Assembly (NCBI GenBank): GCA_964517975.1
Contig: CAZFDM010000190.1
Location: 1-55,012, forward strand
Origin: JBBIRM01 sp964517975
GTDB lineage: Bacteria; Desulfobacterota; BSN033; UBA1163
Direction of reading: 5' to 3'
DNA length: 55,012 bases
Below the pieces are notes generated by a model. That model ran no database searches, was not told the origin of the DNA, and saw only the letters and a program-made list of their open reading frames with translations. Made by a program: the position numbers and the translations under genes. Of the stretch, positions 16,943 to 26,100 are shown piece by piece (within the stretch, counting starts at the first letter, position 1; each line of letters starts with the position of its first letter).

Positions 16943-18787
16943 ATGCTGAAAGGTTATAAAGGCAGGCTGTTGCATATAGACCTAACAAGAGAAAGATCAA
17001 ATGTGGTGCAGATTCCAGAAGAGATATTGAGGAAATATATAGGAGGGAGAGGCTTAGGAGCAAAACTGTATTGGGATCTAATTCCAGCGAAAGCGGACCC
17101 ATTGGGACCAGAAAATATAATGTTTATCCTTTCAGGACCGGTAGGGGGCACAATCACTCCAGGTGCAGGAAAACACGTCATTGTAACAAAATCTCCAGCC
17201 TCAAAAGGATGGTTGGATACTTATTCCAGTGGACGGATGACGCCTGAGATGAAATTTGCTGGGTTTGATGGGTTAGTCATTACAGGGAAAGCCAAATACC
17301 CTGTCTATGTGCTTATCAAAGACGAGAAGGTAGAGATTCGAGATGCAGGACATCTATGGGGAAAGGGATCGTTTGAGGTGGAGACCTATATTAAAGAGAC
17401 CTTTCATCCTGAATGTGGAGAGATCTGTATTGGGCCTGCAGGGGAGAACTTGGTTAACTTTGCCTGTATTAATAGTGAATTTTTCCGACAGGCAGGTCGG
17501 GGTGGTGCAGGAGCAGTGATGGGGTCGAAAAATCTCAAACTATTAGCAGTAAAGGGAAGTGGGGGGATTCAGGTTGCCCACCTCCAACGTCTTTTAGACC
17601 TCGTGTTGAAACACCATGCTAAGTTTAAGGTGAGTCCTATTGGCATTGCTCGGCACCGTTATGGGACCCCATTGACTTACAATATCACCCATGCAGCCGG
17701 CATGCTTCCTACTCGTAATTTTAAAACGGGTCGGTTTGAGCGGGGGTTAGGGAAGATTGATAAGGATGGGGTCTATCATGCAACAATTTCAACAAGGGCA
17801 TGCTATAGTTGTCCTTTCTTAGCCTGCAGTAAATTTACAGAAGTTAAAGAGGGAGTGTATCAAGGAGCAAAGTTAGAGGGGCCAGAATATGAGACAATAG
17901 GCCTATTGGGATCTAACCTGGAGATTGACAGCCTCCCCTTTATCATTAAGGCCAACTACCTCTGCGACGATTTGGGGATGGATACCATCTCTGCCGGGAA
18001 TGTAATTGGGTTTGTGATGGAATGTTTTGAGAAGGGCATCTTGACTAAAAAAGAGACAGAAGGTCTTGACCTTCGCTTTGGGAACCATCAAGAGGCAATT
18101 ACTCTTCTCCAACGGATTGCCTATCGAAAAGGATTTGGAAGCTTTTGCGCACAGGGGGTTCGAGCCATGGCCAAATCTCTGGATAGAGGGGCAGAGGACT
18201 TTGCGATGGAGTCAAAGGGGCTCGAATTTCCTGCATACGATCCAAGGGCAGGATGGGGAACCACCATCACCTATTCGGTGACTCCACGAGGGGGTTGCCA
18301 TCGAAGGGCCTGGCCGCCGATGAGAGAGGTCTTAGGAGGTGTCTACCCGTTTACCACAGAGGGAAAGGCAAAGATGGTTAAGGAGTTAATGGATGATAAC
18401 TGTGTGATGCATTCACTGCTTGTTTGTGATTTTCAGGGAAAGTTCATTCCATTAGACACTTCGGAATTTGCAGAATACTTGAATGCGGTTACCGGCTTAA
18501 ACTATTCGGCTAAAGACCTTTATGAGCGAGCAGATATCATTGAAACTCTTATTCGTCGAATCAATCTTCGAGAAGGTTTTACCGCAGAGGATGACCATTT
18601 ACCCCGGCGAATACTCGAAGAAAGCCTTTTAGAAGGTCCGCCTGAAGGTAAGGTGATCGGCCAAAAAAATTTCCTAAAGATGAGGAATGAATATTACCTG
18701 GTAAGGGGCTGGGATCACCAAGGTATTCCAACTCATGAGACACTGTCTAAATACAAATACGATGAAGACCCTCCAATTAAACTTTGA
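16943..18787 (+). CDS. Aldehyde:ferredoxin oxidoreductase (tungsten), copy 2, with altered Cys spacing
   Basis: ATG 16943 follows AAGGAGGGG; the longer frame from 16901 overlaps the cupin gene and lacks a ribosome site. The 614-residue protein has the tungstopterin motifs GGRGLGAKLYWD, GPVGGTITPGAGK and RGGAGAVMGSKNLK. The cluster ligands are Cys287 and Cys290, then Cys295 (CYSCPFLAC), with Cys495 near the end. The third Cys is one residue further away than the CX2CX3C of copy 1. MoaD-like and ferredoxin genes follow at once, suggesting an AOR complex with a dedicated electron carrier. Confidence 0.9.
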   Translation: MLKGYKGRLLHIDLTRERSNVVQIPEEILRKYIGGRGLGAKLYWDLIPAKADPLGPENIMFILSGPVGGTITPGAGKHVIVTKSPASKGWLDTYSSGRMTPEMKFAGFDGLVITGKAKYPVYVLIKDEKVEIRDAGHLWGKGSFEVETYIKETFHPECGEICIGPAGENLVNFACINSEFFRQAGRGGAGAVMGSKNLKLLAVKGSGGIQVAHLQRLLDLVLKHHAKFKVSPIGIARHRYGTPLTYNITHAAGMLPTRNFKTGRFERGLGKIDKDGVYHATISTRACYSCPFLACSKFTEVKEGVYQGAKLEGPEYETIGLLGSNLEIDSLPFIIKANYLCDDLGMDTISAGNVIGFVMECFEKGILTKKETEGLDLRFGNHQEAITLLQRIAYRKGFGSFCAQGVRAMAKSLDRGAEDFAMESKGLEFPAYDPRAGWGTTITYSVTPRGGCHRRAWPPMREVLGGVYPFTTEGKAKMVKELMDDNCVMHSLLVCDFQGKFIPLDTSEFAEYLNAVTGLNYSAKDLYERADIIETLIRRINLREGFTAEDDHLPRRILEESLLEGPPEGKVIGQKNFLKMRNEYYLVRGWDHQGIPTHETLSKYKYDEDPPIKL

Positions 18788-18801
18788 GAAAGGATATTTC
18801 T

Positions 18802-19083
18802 TTGAAGGTGAAAGTATTTACAGCAGGGGCCTTGACCAAAAGCCTGCCCAACGGTCAGGACATTATTGAAGGAGAGACGATAACGGTTCAAGGCCTGTTG
18901 GAGAGGTTGGTTACCAAGCATGGCCCCCTTATGGCCAAAGAGTTACTCCATCAAGGGAAGCTCAGGGAAGGATTAGTTCTGCTGGTAAATGGGATGAACG
19001 TCCTATCCCTTCCAGAGAAGTTTGATACTCTTTTAAAAGATGGGGATGAAGTGCTCATCGCTATTATTGTCGCAGGAGGTTAA
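18802..19083 (+). CDS. MoaD/ThiS-family sulfur-carrier protein
   Basis: This small beta-grasp protein ends in VAGG, the diglycine that is activated as thiocarboxylate in molybdopterin synthesis. It contains LVNGMNV and KDGDEVLI as in MoaD. A TTG at 18784 overlaps the AOR stop. TTG 18802 or GTG 18808 is better placed after the AAAGGA at about 18790, so the start is uncertain. MoaD homologues beside AOR genes probably serve tungstopterin assembly for the neighbouring enzyme. Confidence 0.85.
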   Translation: MKVKVFTAGALTKSLPNGQDIIEGETITVQGLLERLVTKHGPLMAKELLHQGKLREGLVLLVNGMNVLSLPEKFDTLLKDGDEVLIAIIVAGG

Positions 19084-19103
19084 GAGAGGGAGAGGAGGAA
19101 GGT

Positions 19104-19709
19104 ATGAGTAGGAGTATTGTAATCAATGCAGACCTTTGCACAGGTTGTCGCTCGTGTGAGTTGGCCTGTTCAGCGTCAAAAGAAGGGGAGTTTATCCCAG
19201 AGCGATCCCGCATTCACATTCTCAGCAATACATTGGAAGGATGGTCTCGACCAACCGTTTGTCTTCAATGTGAAGACCCCATGTGCATGGCGGTCTGTCC
19301 TGTTGAGGCAATTTCGAAGACGAAGACCCCTCAAGGGGACCATCTCATTAAGATTGACCGGGAGAAGTGCATCGGCTGTCATCGTTGTATGGTGGCCTGT
19401 CCGATTGGTGCCATTGATTTTTTCCCCAATTTAAAATCGATTAAGTGTGATTTATGTGGGGGAGATCCCCAATGCGTAAAATTCTGTTTTTATGATTGCC
19501 TCCATTTCATTGAACTTTCCGATGAAGAACAACGCCAACGTTTCAAAAAAATCTATACGTTATTTAATAAGGCTTCGGTAGAGATTTCTAAGCAAGAACT
19601 CTCCAACCGAAGAAAGAGTTTTTCCTTGGAGGCATCCAGAGTAACCCCTCCCCCTCCTCCTAAAGAAGAGGAGGTGATAGAGTTTCCTATAGGTCAAGAG
19701 AAAAAGTGA
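19104..19709 (+). CDS. Four-cluster 4Fe-4S ferredoxin-like electron-transfer subunit
   Basis: This 201-residue HycB/DmsB-type protein has four Cys groups: CTGCRSCELAC, CLQCEDPMCMAVC, CIGCHRCMVAC and CDLCGGDPQCVKFC. Sixteen Cys are available for four 4Fe-4S clusters. A Pro-rich tail follows residue 180. It resembles the polyferredoxin subunit of multi-subunit AOR complexes of aromatic degraders. It is 20 bp after the MoaD-like gene and probably accepts electrons from AOR 2. Confidence 0.9.
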   Translation: MSRSIVINADLCTGCRSCELACSASKEGEFIPERSRIHILSNTLEGWSRPTVCLQCEDPMCMAVCPVEAISKTKTPQGDHLIKIDREKCIGCHRCMVACPIGAIDFFPNLKSIKCDLCGGDPQCVKFCFYDCLHFIELSDEEQRQRFKKIYTLFNKASVEISKQELSNRRKSFSLEASRVTPPPPPKEEEVIEFPIGQEKK

Positions 19710-19716
19710 TCGATCA

Positions 19717-20709
19717 ATGAAAATTTTTGTGATAGATGGTCACCGCCATATTCTATGTTTGGAAGCCCAACGGATGGCCATCCGGTTGGATTCGACAAAG
19801 GCGACCGATTATTTAGATGGGGTTCATGAGGCCTCTGCAGAGATTAATTTAAAAAAAGCACCCCAATGGAATCGGAAGATGACAGACCCAGAAGAACATT
19901 TCGGGGATATGGTGACTTCTGGGATTGATGTTGGGGTCCTTTGGCCACCACCTGTGGGATTCTACTACTGGACAGAACCCTTGGCAGGTGCAGAGTTGGC
20001 TCGACTCATTAATGAAAATACTTCAAAGATGGTTTCAAAAAAACCTGAACATTTTTTAGGGTTAGCAACCGTCCCCCTTCAAGATAGCCTCTTGGCTATT
20101 CAAGAGCTTAATTATGCGATCAAAAAATTGAGACTTCAGGGTGTCGCCATTGCGTCTAATGTAAACGGCCAGGGCCTTGATGAAGAAATTTTTTTTCCTT
20201 TTTTTGAAGAAGTAGAGAAATCAAACTTACCCATTTTTATCCACCCTCATCATCCCCCAGGGGCCGAGAGGATGCGAAAATATTACCTCATTAATTTCTT
20301 AGGCTACCCCATGGAGTCCACCTTAGCAGCAACCCAACTCATATTTGGTGGAGTTTTGGATCGTTACCCTAATTTAAAGATCTGTCTTGCCCATGCGGGT
20401 GGTGTTTTACCTTTTCTCCTTGGTCGGCTCGAACATGGTCAATCCGTCCGACCCGAGGCTCAAAAAAGATGTCAACATCCGGTTTCTTATTATTTAAAGA
20501 ATTTTTATGTCGATAGCATTACTTTTCGTCCGGAGACCCTTCGTTTTGTTATAGAAACGATGCCAAGGGGACATGTCTTTATGGGAACGGATTACCCCTT
20601 TGATATGGGGGACCTTCAGGCAGTTCAATCGGTGAGGTCCGCCATAGCAGATGAGGACTTGCTGGAGGAAGTTCTTGGAGGGACACTAAAGAGAATCATG
20701 GGTTTTTAA
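19717..20709 (+). CDS. Amidohydrolase-2 family (ACMSD-like) TIM-barrel hydrolase/decarboxylase
   Basis: This 330-residue protein has the metal-binding HxH at residues 9-11 (DGHRHIL), HPHHPPGAERM, CLAHAGGVLPFLLGRLEHG and the C-terminal MGTDYPFDM with the catalytic Asp. Family members include 2-amino-3-carboxymuconate semialdehyde decarboxylase, 2-pyrone-4,6-dicarboxylate hydrolase and 6-oxocyclohexene hydrolases. It starts 7 bp after the ferredoxin gene. Decarboxylation or ring hydrolysis of an aromatic-derived acid is plausible. Confidence 0.85.
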   Translation: MKIFVIDGHRHILCLEAQRMAIRLDSTKATDYLDGVHEASAEINLKKAPQWNRKMTDPEEHFGDMVTSGIDVGVLWPPPVGFYYWTEPLAGAELARLINENTSKMVSKKPEHFLGLATVPLQDSLLAIQELNYAIKKLRLQGVAIASNVNGQGLDEEIFFPFFEEVEKSNLPIFIHPHHPPGAERMRKYYLINFLGYPMESTLAATQLIFGGVLDRYPNLKICLAHAGGVLPFLLGRLEHGQSVRPEAQKRCQHPVSYYLKNFYVDSITFRPETLRFVIETMPRGHVFMGTDYPFDMGDLQAVQSVRSAIADEDLLEEVLGGTLKRIMGF

Positions 20710-20769
20710 AAATGGTCTGGAATGGGAATCAAAAAATTAAAATTTTAATGGATATAAAGGAGGGTAACC

Positions 20770-21477
20770 ATGGATACTGTAAAAATTGTGGACCGATCTC
20801 AGATGGTTTCGACATTGAATCGAAACCTGGTGATCAATCCTTCCACCACAGCCATTGTGGCTATTGACATGCATCGAGGGCACTTAGACCCCTCGATTGC
20901 TACCATGCCCGTCGCTCCTGAGGACTGTAAAAGAGTCATTGCCTATTCTAAGAACCTTCTCGATTTTGCGAGGTCAAAAAAAATTCCTGTGATTCACGTC
21001 ATTCTTATTCAACGTAATATTCCAGGGTTTGGGGCAGAAGGCCTGAACCTCAAGTTTTGGAAAGCCCTTCACCAGATCGCAGAAGAGGAAAACCGTTTAA
21101 CACCAGGTAGAAAGAGCACGGCAGCCGATCACAACCTCGAAGGGTCACCAGGAACTCAGATCATTCCAGAACTTTTAGGTAAAGGGGACTATGTGATTAA
21201 TAACAAAAAGCGTCTGGATTGTTTCTATGGGACAGACCTTGAGATTCTTCTTCGTATTTTGAGAATCGAGACTACAGTGTTGATTGGTATAAATACTAAC
21301 ACCTGCGTTTTAAATACAGCGTTCACAGCCTGTAACCGAGATTTTCAGGTAATCGTCATTTCTGATTGTGTAGCAAGTATGTATGGAGAAGACCTCCATA
21401 TCCTTGGATTGGAGAATGTAAAGCGATGTTTAGGATATGTATTGACTGTTGAGGAGTTTAAAAAGAAGATCGATTAG
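20770..21477 (+). CDS. Isochorismatase-family cysteine amidohydrolase
   Basis: This 235-residue protein has the catalytic triad layout of the family: Asp33 (AIDMHRGH), Lys146 or Lys147 (NNKKRLD) and Cys179 (NTNTCVLNTA). The preceding cis-peptide region is GINTNT. Relatives include N-carbamoylsarcosine amidase, nicotinamidase and maleamate amidohydrolase. With the Mo hydroxylase and the neighbouring C-C hydrolase, it suggests release of ammonia from an amide formed by ring opening. The substrate is not determined. Confidence 0.87.
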   Translation: MDTVKIVDRSQMVSTLNRNLVINPSTTAIVAIDMHRGHLDPSIATMPVAPEDCKRVIAYSKNLLDFARSKKIPVIHVILIQRNIPGFGAEGLNLKFWKALHQIAEEENRLTPGRKSTAADHNLEGSPGTQIIPELLGKGDYVINNKKRLDCFYGTDLEILLRILRIETTVLIGINTNTCVLNTAFTACNRDFQVIVISDCVASMYGEDLHILGLENVKRCLGYVLTVEEFKKKID

Positions 21478-21522
21478 AGAAGGTTCCAAAGAAGAACCCA
21501 ACGAGAGAACAGGAGGAAAGAA

Positions 21523-22743
21523 ATGCCAACAAAGAGGAGAAGTCAACAATGGGTTTTAGATGCCTTGGCCGGAACAGGTGGTTGGGACATCCTGCATCCT
21601 GGTATCCGAGGTATTTTTGAAGAGTTAGGATATTATCATGGCGATGTAGACAGAGTATTCGAAAAGGTTAAGGCAGCCTCTATGTATGCAAAGGCCTGGG
21701 CCACCACTGCCCAGGAGGTGGAGAAAAAGGCCCTCTTTGCAGAGAGGATGGGATGGAAGATGGCAGCACGTGATTTTTATGCCCGAGCCTGCCTCCTTTA
21801 TGGTCGTGCACGCTATAGTTACTATAAAGATGATCCCAGAAAGATGGCCTTTAATCAAAAGGTAATCCAGTGCTTTGAAAAAGTGATGGCACTTAACCCC
21901 ACCCCCATTGAGAGGGTTTCACTTGAATTTGAAGGGAAGAAGATCTATGCCAACTTGCATTTAAATGGATCAAAGGGGAAAAGTCCTACTATTGTCCTTG
22001 GCCCGGGCATGGACATGTTTAAAGAAGATTGGTACCGGGCAGTGGAGAGATACTTTTTGCCCCGAGGATTTGTGGCCCTGGCCATTGATGGGCCCGGTCA
22101 GGGAGAAAGCTTGGCTTTAGGTTGTAAGGTAACCGTTGATAATTATGAGCGAGCAGGGAAAACCTTTATCGACTATCTTTCACAGCGGCCTGAGGTTGAT
22201 CCAAACAGGATTGTCTGGTTTGGAGTCAGCATGGGGTCTTATTGGGGTGCCAGGGTAGCCGCCTATGACCATCGCCTGAAAGCCTGCGCAACGGCAATGG
22301 GGTGCAATGGCAGAAATATGGAGGTTATCTTTCATATGGCCCAGCCAAATTTTAAAGCCCATTTCATGTATATGGCAGGTTACGAGGATGAGGAGAAATT
22401 CGACAAGGAGATTATGGCGCACATGACCCTCACCCATGTTGTCAAAAAGATTGAATGCCCTTTCTTGATGATCCATGGTGAATTTGATGAACTCACACCC
22501 CTTGAAGAGGCAATCGAAACCTATGAGAATATTCCACCTCCTAAGGAGATTTGGGTGATGGATAATGAGTTCCATCCCATTGGACCAGTGGGAAGCGATT
22601 GGTTGAGTTGTGTTGGCGATTGGTTGCTCCAGATGTTGGAAGGAAAATTTGATAGTCAAATGGACCGTAGATTGTTCTGGAAGAAGACAGGGGAAGTGAT
22701 TGAAGGTCACATGAGGCCACCTTGGTGGTTACTAAAGGAGTAA
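21523..22743 (+). CDS. Alpha/beta hydrolase with helical N-terminal domain (C-C hydrolase/FrsA-like)
   Basis: This 406-residue protein has a helical N-terminal part (about residues 1-125) before the alpha/beta-hydrolase core. The nucleophile is Ser236 in GVSMGSYWG, with Asp322 in HGEFDELTP and His351 in DNEFHPIG. DGPGQGES precedes the nucleophile elbow. This architecture matches the 2,6-dihydroxypseudooxynicotine hydrolase/FrsA group, some of which cleave C-C bonds of ring-derived diketones. It stands between the amidase and the TRAP transporter genes. Confidence 0.87.
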   Translation: MPTKRRSQQWVLDALAGTGGWDILHPGIRGIFEELGYYHGDVDRVFEKVKAASMYAKAWATTAQEVEKKALFAERMGWKMAARDFYARACLLYGRARYSYYKDDPRKMAFNQKVIQCFEKVMALNPTPIERVSLEFEGKKIYANLHLNGSKGKSPTIVLGPGMDMFKEDWYRAVERYFLPRGFVALAIDGPGQGESLALGCKVTVDNYERAGKTFIDYLSQRPEVDPNRIVWFGVSMGSYWGARVAAYDHRLKACATAMGCNGRNMEVIFHMAQPNFKAHFMYMAGYEDEEKFDKEIMAHMTLTHVVKKIECPFLMIHGEFDELTPLEEAIETYENIPPPKEIWVMDNEFHPIGPVGSDWLSCVGDWLLQMLEGKFDSQMDRRLFWKKTGEVIEGHMRPPWWLLKE

Positions 22744-22773
22744 TTGAATAACGAAAGGAAGGAGTGAGGTGAG

Positions 22774-24087
22774 GTGGATCCTTTAACCGTAGGCATTTTG
22801 GGAGTCATTTTACTTCTTATCTTCATTATCCTTAGAGTCCCAATCTCTGTGGCCTTGGCCGGAATTGGGCTCTTTGGAGTTATCTATCTCCTCGGTTTTG
22901 ATCGTGCCATTTCTTACCTCCCTCACCAAATTTATTCCAGAACTGCTAAGTTTACTTTCACTGCCATCCCCCTCTTTCTCCTGATGGGATATTTTGCTTT
23001 TTACGCAGGGGTTACTGAAGGTGCTTATGAAACGGCCAGGGCATGGGTAGGAAGAGTACCTGGGGGATTGGGAATCGCTACCATTGGAGGGTGTGCCCTG
23101 TTTGCAGCCACGGCAGGCTCCAGCTTGGCGGAATGTGCAGCCATGTCAAAGATCGCTGTGCCAGAAATGCTTAAGAGTGGCTACAACAAAAAACTTGCCA
23201 TTGGCCTTGTAGCCTCTGCCGGAGGATTGGCGGTGGTTATCCCTCCAAGTATTATTATGATCATCTATGGAGTTCTAACGGAGCTGTCTGTCGGGCACCT
23301 GCTTGTTGCAGGCGTTTTACCCGGTATCCTTTATGCTGGAGTTTTTGCTATAGCTATTTTCCTTTATGCTTTATTCAAACCTTCTTCTGCTCCTCTGGAG
23401 TCAAAGGTTGACACTTCATGGAGAGTACGGATTAGGAGTTTAAAGAAGTTTTGGGAAGTCCTGTTATTATTTGGAGCCTCCATTGGAGGGATCTATGCAG
23501 GCTTGGTTACTCCAACTGAAGGGGCTGCTCTTGGCGCGGTGGCTGCTTTCGGCCTTGGAGTCTTTAAAAGGAAATTGACTAAAGAAGTGATCAAGGAGGC
23601 GGTCCTGGAGACGGTTAAGGCAAGCGCCATCATTTTTCTTCTTTTCTGTGGAGCATCGGTATTTACAATCTTTATTACGGTAACAGGCGTGATCCAGGCC
23701 TTTACCAATTGGCTCATCTCGCTAAACTTCTCACCTCTCCAACTCTTCTGGGCCCTCATGATCCTCTACATCATCCTGGGGTGTTTTCTTGATTCCATCT
23801 CTATGATGCTTCTAACCCTGCCTTTGGTCATGCCGATCATTGAAAACATGGGTCTGAGCCTGATCTGGTTCGGAGTGATCATGTGCATGATTGTTGAAAT
23901 TGGATGCATTACCCCACCGATGGGTTTAAATGTCTATGTCATGAAAGCGGCAATGGGAAAAGATGCAGAACTAACAGAAATTTTTGCAGGTGCCCTTCCA
24001 TTTGTCATCTTAGAAGTAATTGTGGTTGCCATTTTATATGCTTTTCCTCAAATAGCCCTATGGCTTCCAAGTTATATGGGGATGTAG
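22774..24087 (+). CDS. TRAP transporter large permease (DctM)
   Basis: This 437-residue protein has about a dozen membrane helices and DctM hallmarks: SLAECAAMSKIAVPEM near residue 125, VIPPSIIMIIYG, TPTEGAALGA and ITPPMGLNVYVM near the end. A GTG start follows the AAAGGAAGGAG ribosome site. With DctQ and DctP it imports an organic acid driven by a sodium gradient. The gene order is M-Q-P, the reverse of the common P-Q-M. Confidence 0.93.
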   Translation: MDPLTVGILGVILLLIFIILRVPISVALAGIGLFGVIYLLGFDRAISYLPHQIYSRTAKFTFTAIPLFLLMGYFAFYAGVTEGAYETARAWVGRVPGGLGIATIGGCALFAATAGSSLAECAAMSKIAVPEMLKSGYNKKLAIGLVASAGGLAVVIPPSIIMIIYGVLTELSVGHLLVAGVLPGILYAGVFAIAIFLYALFKPSSAPLESKVDTSWRVRIRSLKKFWEVLLLFGASIGGIYAGLVTPTEGAALGAVAAFGLGVFKRKLTKEVIKEAVLETVKASAIIFLLFCGASVFTIFITVTGVIQAFTNWLISLNFSPLQLFWALMILYIILGCFLDSISMMLLTLPLVMPIIENMGLSLIWFGVIMCMIVEIGCITPPMGLNVYVMKAAMGKDAELTEIFAGALPFVILEVIVVAILYAFPQIALWLPSYMGM

Positions 24088-24120
24088 CAGGAACCATAGG
24101 AGGATAAAAGGGGGTCAAGG

Positions 24121-24627
24121 ATGAAGAATTATTTCAACCATATCGTCGATTCCCTCTCTTCAAAGGTGACGGTTCTCTCTGGGATCTCTGTAATGGCGAT
24201 GATGACCGCAGAGTTTATCAATGCCATAGGCCGAGAATTTTATAAGCCCCTTCCATGTTGCTTGGAATTGTCTGAGTCTCTTATGATAACTTCCATTTTT
24301 ATGGCTGCAGCCTACGTTGGGTTAAAAGGGGAACACACAAATGTTACCATTATGACAAGAAGATTTCCTCCAAGGGTTCAAAGTTTCATCGATTCATTTG
24401 CCAGCCTATTTGGAGCAATTGTATTTGCCATTTTTGCCTATGGGGCCTGGAAAATTGCTTTTACCGCTACCCTTAAACTCGAGATGAGGATAGGGGTGTT
24501 TAGGTTTCCAATCTGGCCCTTTAGAATATTTTTTGCATTTGGGTTAACCCTGCTTTCCTTGCAGTTCTTCTCTAATATGATCAAGTGCCTTTTTCAAGCG
24601 ATGGATCGAGATTATAAACCCGAATGA
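24121..24627 (+). CDS. TRAP transporter small permease (DctQ)
   Basis: This 168-residue protein has four predicted membrane helices. It contains the DctQ features NAIGREFY after helix 1, a conserved acidic residue in ELSESLMI, and GLKGEHTNVTIM. It stabilises the DctM subunit. It follows dctM by 33 bp and precedes the binding-protein gene by about 80 bp that include several A-rich tracts. Confidence 0.9.
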   Translation: MKNYFNHIVDSLSSKVTVLSGISVMAMMTAEFINAIGREFYKPLPCCLELSESLMITSIFMAAAYVGLKGEHTNVTIMTRRFPPRVQSFIDSFASLFGAIVFAIFAYGAWKIAFTATLKLEMRIGVFRFPIWPFRIFFAFGLTLLSLQFFSNMIKCLFQAMDRDYKPE

Positions 24628-24705
24628 AAGGAGGTGGATTTTTTTGTTGAGAGAGGAGTAGGTTTTAAAAAATAAAAAAATAAAAAAATGAAAAGGAGGA
24701 TAAAA

Positions 24706-25794
24706 ATGATACCATCTAAAAAAGGAAGTTTTTTGGTCATCACGGTGTTGGTTCTTTCTCTAACCTTTATGTTCTGGTCGCCAAAGAGTTTTGCTCAGGG
24801 CAAAACATTTGCCTTCAAATTTGCAACTTCTGTGCCTGAAAAATCTTTTATGGGTGGCCTTCAAAAATGGTGGGCTAATGAGATCGAAAAGAGGACAAAC
24901 GGTCGTGTTAAAATTCAAATCTTCTGGATGGAATCTCTCATTGAGTGGAAAGATATGTATCATGGGGTAAAATCAGGGGTTGCTGAGATTGGGAATCCTT
25001 GCTCGACCTACGACCCAAGCATTTTCCCCCTCTTTATGGTCTTAGATATGCCTTATAATGTCAGGGATTATTGGGCAGGAAACATGGCAGCCATTGATAC
25101 CGCAGAAAACGAACCCCATCTAAAAGCAGAATTGGAAAAGGCGGGGATTAAATTTTTGGCCAATCATAATAGTGGGTTTTTCCAGATGGCTACGAGAAAA
25201 CCCTTCACTTCTATCAGTGAATTAAAGGGCAAGTCCTTCCGCACGTTTGGAGGGGCTCGAATTAAATGGATGGAAAATTTAGGTATCAACCCTATCTTTA
25301 TGAGTTATGGAGAGATTTATGAGGCCATGGATAGAGGAACAATCTTTGGCTTCGATCTTGTTTTTCAGCTCAGCGATGCCTTTAAACACTATGAAGTTTG
25401 CAAATATGTTGGATTGGCTAACTCAGGGCTTGTAGTTACCTGTCCCACATCGATGAATTTAAAAGTTTGGAACTCCCTACCTAAAGACATTCAGGATGTC
25501 TTTTTAAAGGTTAGAGAAGAGTATGCCGCTCGTTTTGCTGAGGAACTTTACAAATTAGAGAGTGGATTTATGGAAAAGTGGAAAACGAAATATGGGGTAA
25601 CGATTCAGAAACTATCTCCAGAGGAAGACAGGATTGCAAGAGAAGCGGGGAGAAAAGCCCAAGAGTGGTTTTTGGATAAGCAGGAAGCAGGTGGACACCC
25701 TGCCAGAAAGGTTTGGGATTATTTCCAAAAATCTCAAAGAAAATATGAGGAAGAGATTAAGACCAAAGGTTATCCCTGGGAAAGAAAGAGATAA
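24706..25794 (+). CDS. TRAP transporter solute-binding protein (DctP)
   Basis: ATG 24706 is preceded by AAAAGGAGG; the upstream in-frame ATG at 24688 lacks a ribosome site. An N-terminal Sec signal (SFLVITVLVLSLTFMFW ending SFAQG) gives a periplasmic receptor of about 360 residues. DctP features include FKFATSVPEKSFMGGLQKW, a MATRKPFTSISELKGKSFRT segment just before helix 5 and the conserved Arg of the carboxylate site in that loop. The ligand is therefore probably a carboxylic acid. Confidence 0.92.
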   Translation: MIPSKKGSFLVITVLVLSLTFMFWSPKSFAQGKTFAFKFATSVPEKSFMGGLQKWWANEIEKRTNGRVKIQIFWMESLIEWKDMYHGVKSGVAEIGNPCSTYDPSIFPLFMVLDMPYNVRDYWAGNMAAIDTAENEPHLKAELEKAGIKFLANHNSGFFQMATRKPFTSISELKGKSFRTFGGARIKWMENLGINPIFMSYGEIYEAMDRGTIFGFDLVFQLSDAFKHYEVCKYVGLANSGLVVTCPTSMNLKVWNSLPKDIQDVFLKVREEYAARFAEELYKLESGFMEKWKTKYGVTIQKLSPEEDRIAREAGRKAQEWFLDKQEAGGHPARKVWDYFQKSQRKYEEEIKTKGYPWERKR

Positions 25795-25818
25795 TAAAAG
25801 ATCCTTTTTGGTTAAAAG

Positions 25819-25855
25819 CCCTCCCTTGAATCCTTCTTATGGATTCAGGGGAGGG
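25819..25855 (+). terminator. Strong hairpin after the TRAP genes
   Basis: A 15-bp stem with one wobble, CCCTCCCTTGAATCC pairing with GGATTCAGGGGAGGG across TTCTTAT. On + the hairpin is followed by AAAACC rather than a T-run. On the other strand it would be followed by TTTT. It probably ends the long catabolic transcript or blocks read-through. The remainder of the 306-bp gap contains no gene I trust; a minus-strand frame at 25757-26017 looks spurious. Confidence 0.6.
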
Positions 25856-26035
25856 AAAACCATCCATTGGGCTTAAAAGTTTCCTCCCTTTCTCTAAATT
25901 TTTTGACTTAAGATCCCCGGAGGAAGAGAATTCTGAAAAGCCCAATCCATTACTCCCGCTATTTTTTAAGACCTCATAAGAAGAGATTACCCTATCATTT
26001 AGAAAAATTTTTTCCAAGACTTCATCCGTTAAATA

Positions 26036-26073
26036 TTTATATAGACAGAAGGGATAAATTTCTGTTATATAAA
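26036..26073 (+). promoter_or_regulatory. Inverted repeat upstream of nicotinate phosphoribosyltransferase gene
   Basis: TTTATATAGACAGAA is answered by TTCTGTTATATAAA, a 14-bp stem with a single unpaired G, ending 27 bp before the gene. It is AT-rich and could be an operator overlapping the promoter. No known NAD-regulator consensus was recognised. Confidence 0.5.
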
Positions 26074-26100
26074 AAGTAATTTACTTTCGGGGAGAGAGAT

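Noticed and set aside
25757..26017. 86-residue minus-strand frame after the TRAP genes
   Set aside because: Runs through the terminator hairpin and has no recognisable features.
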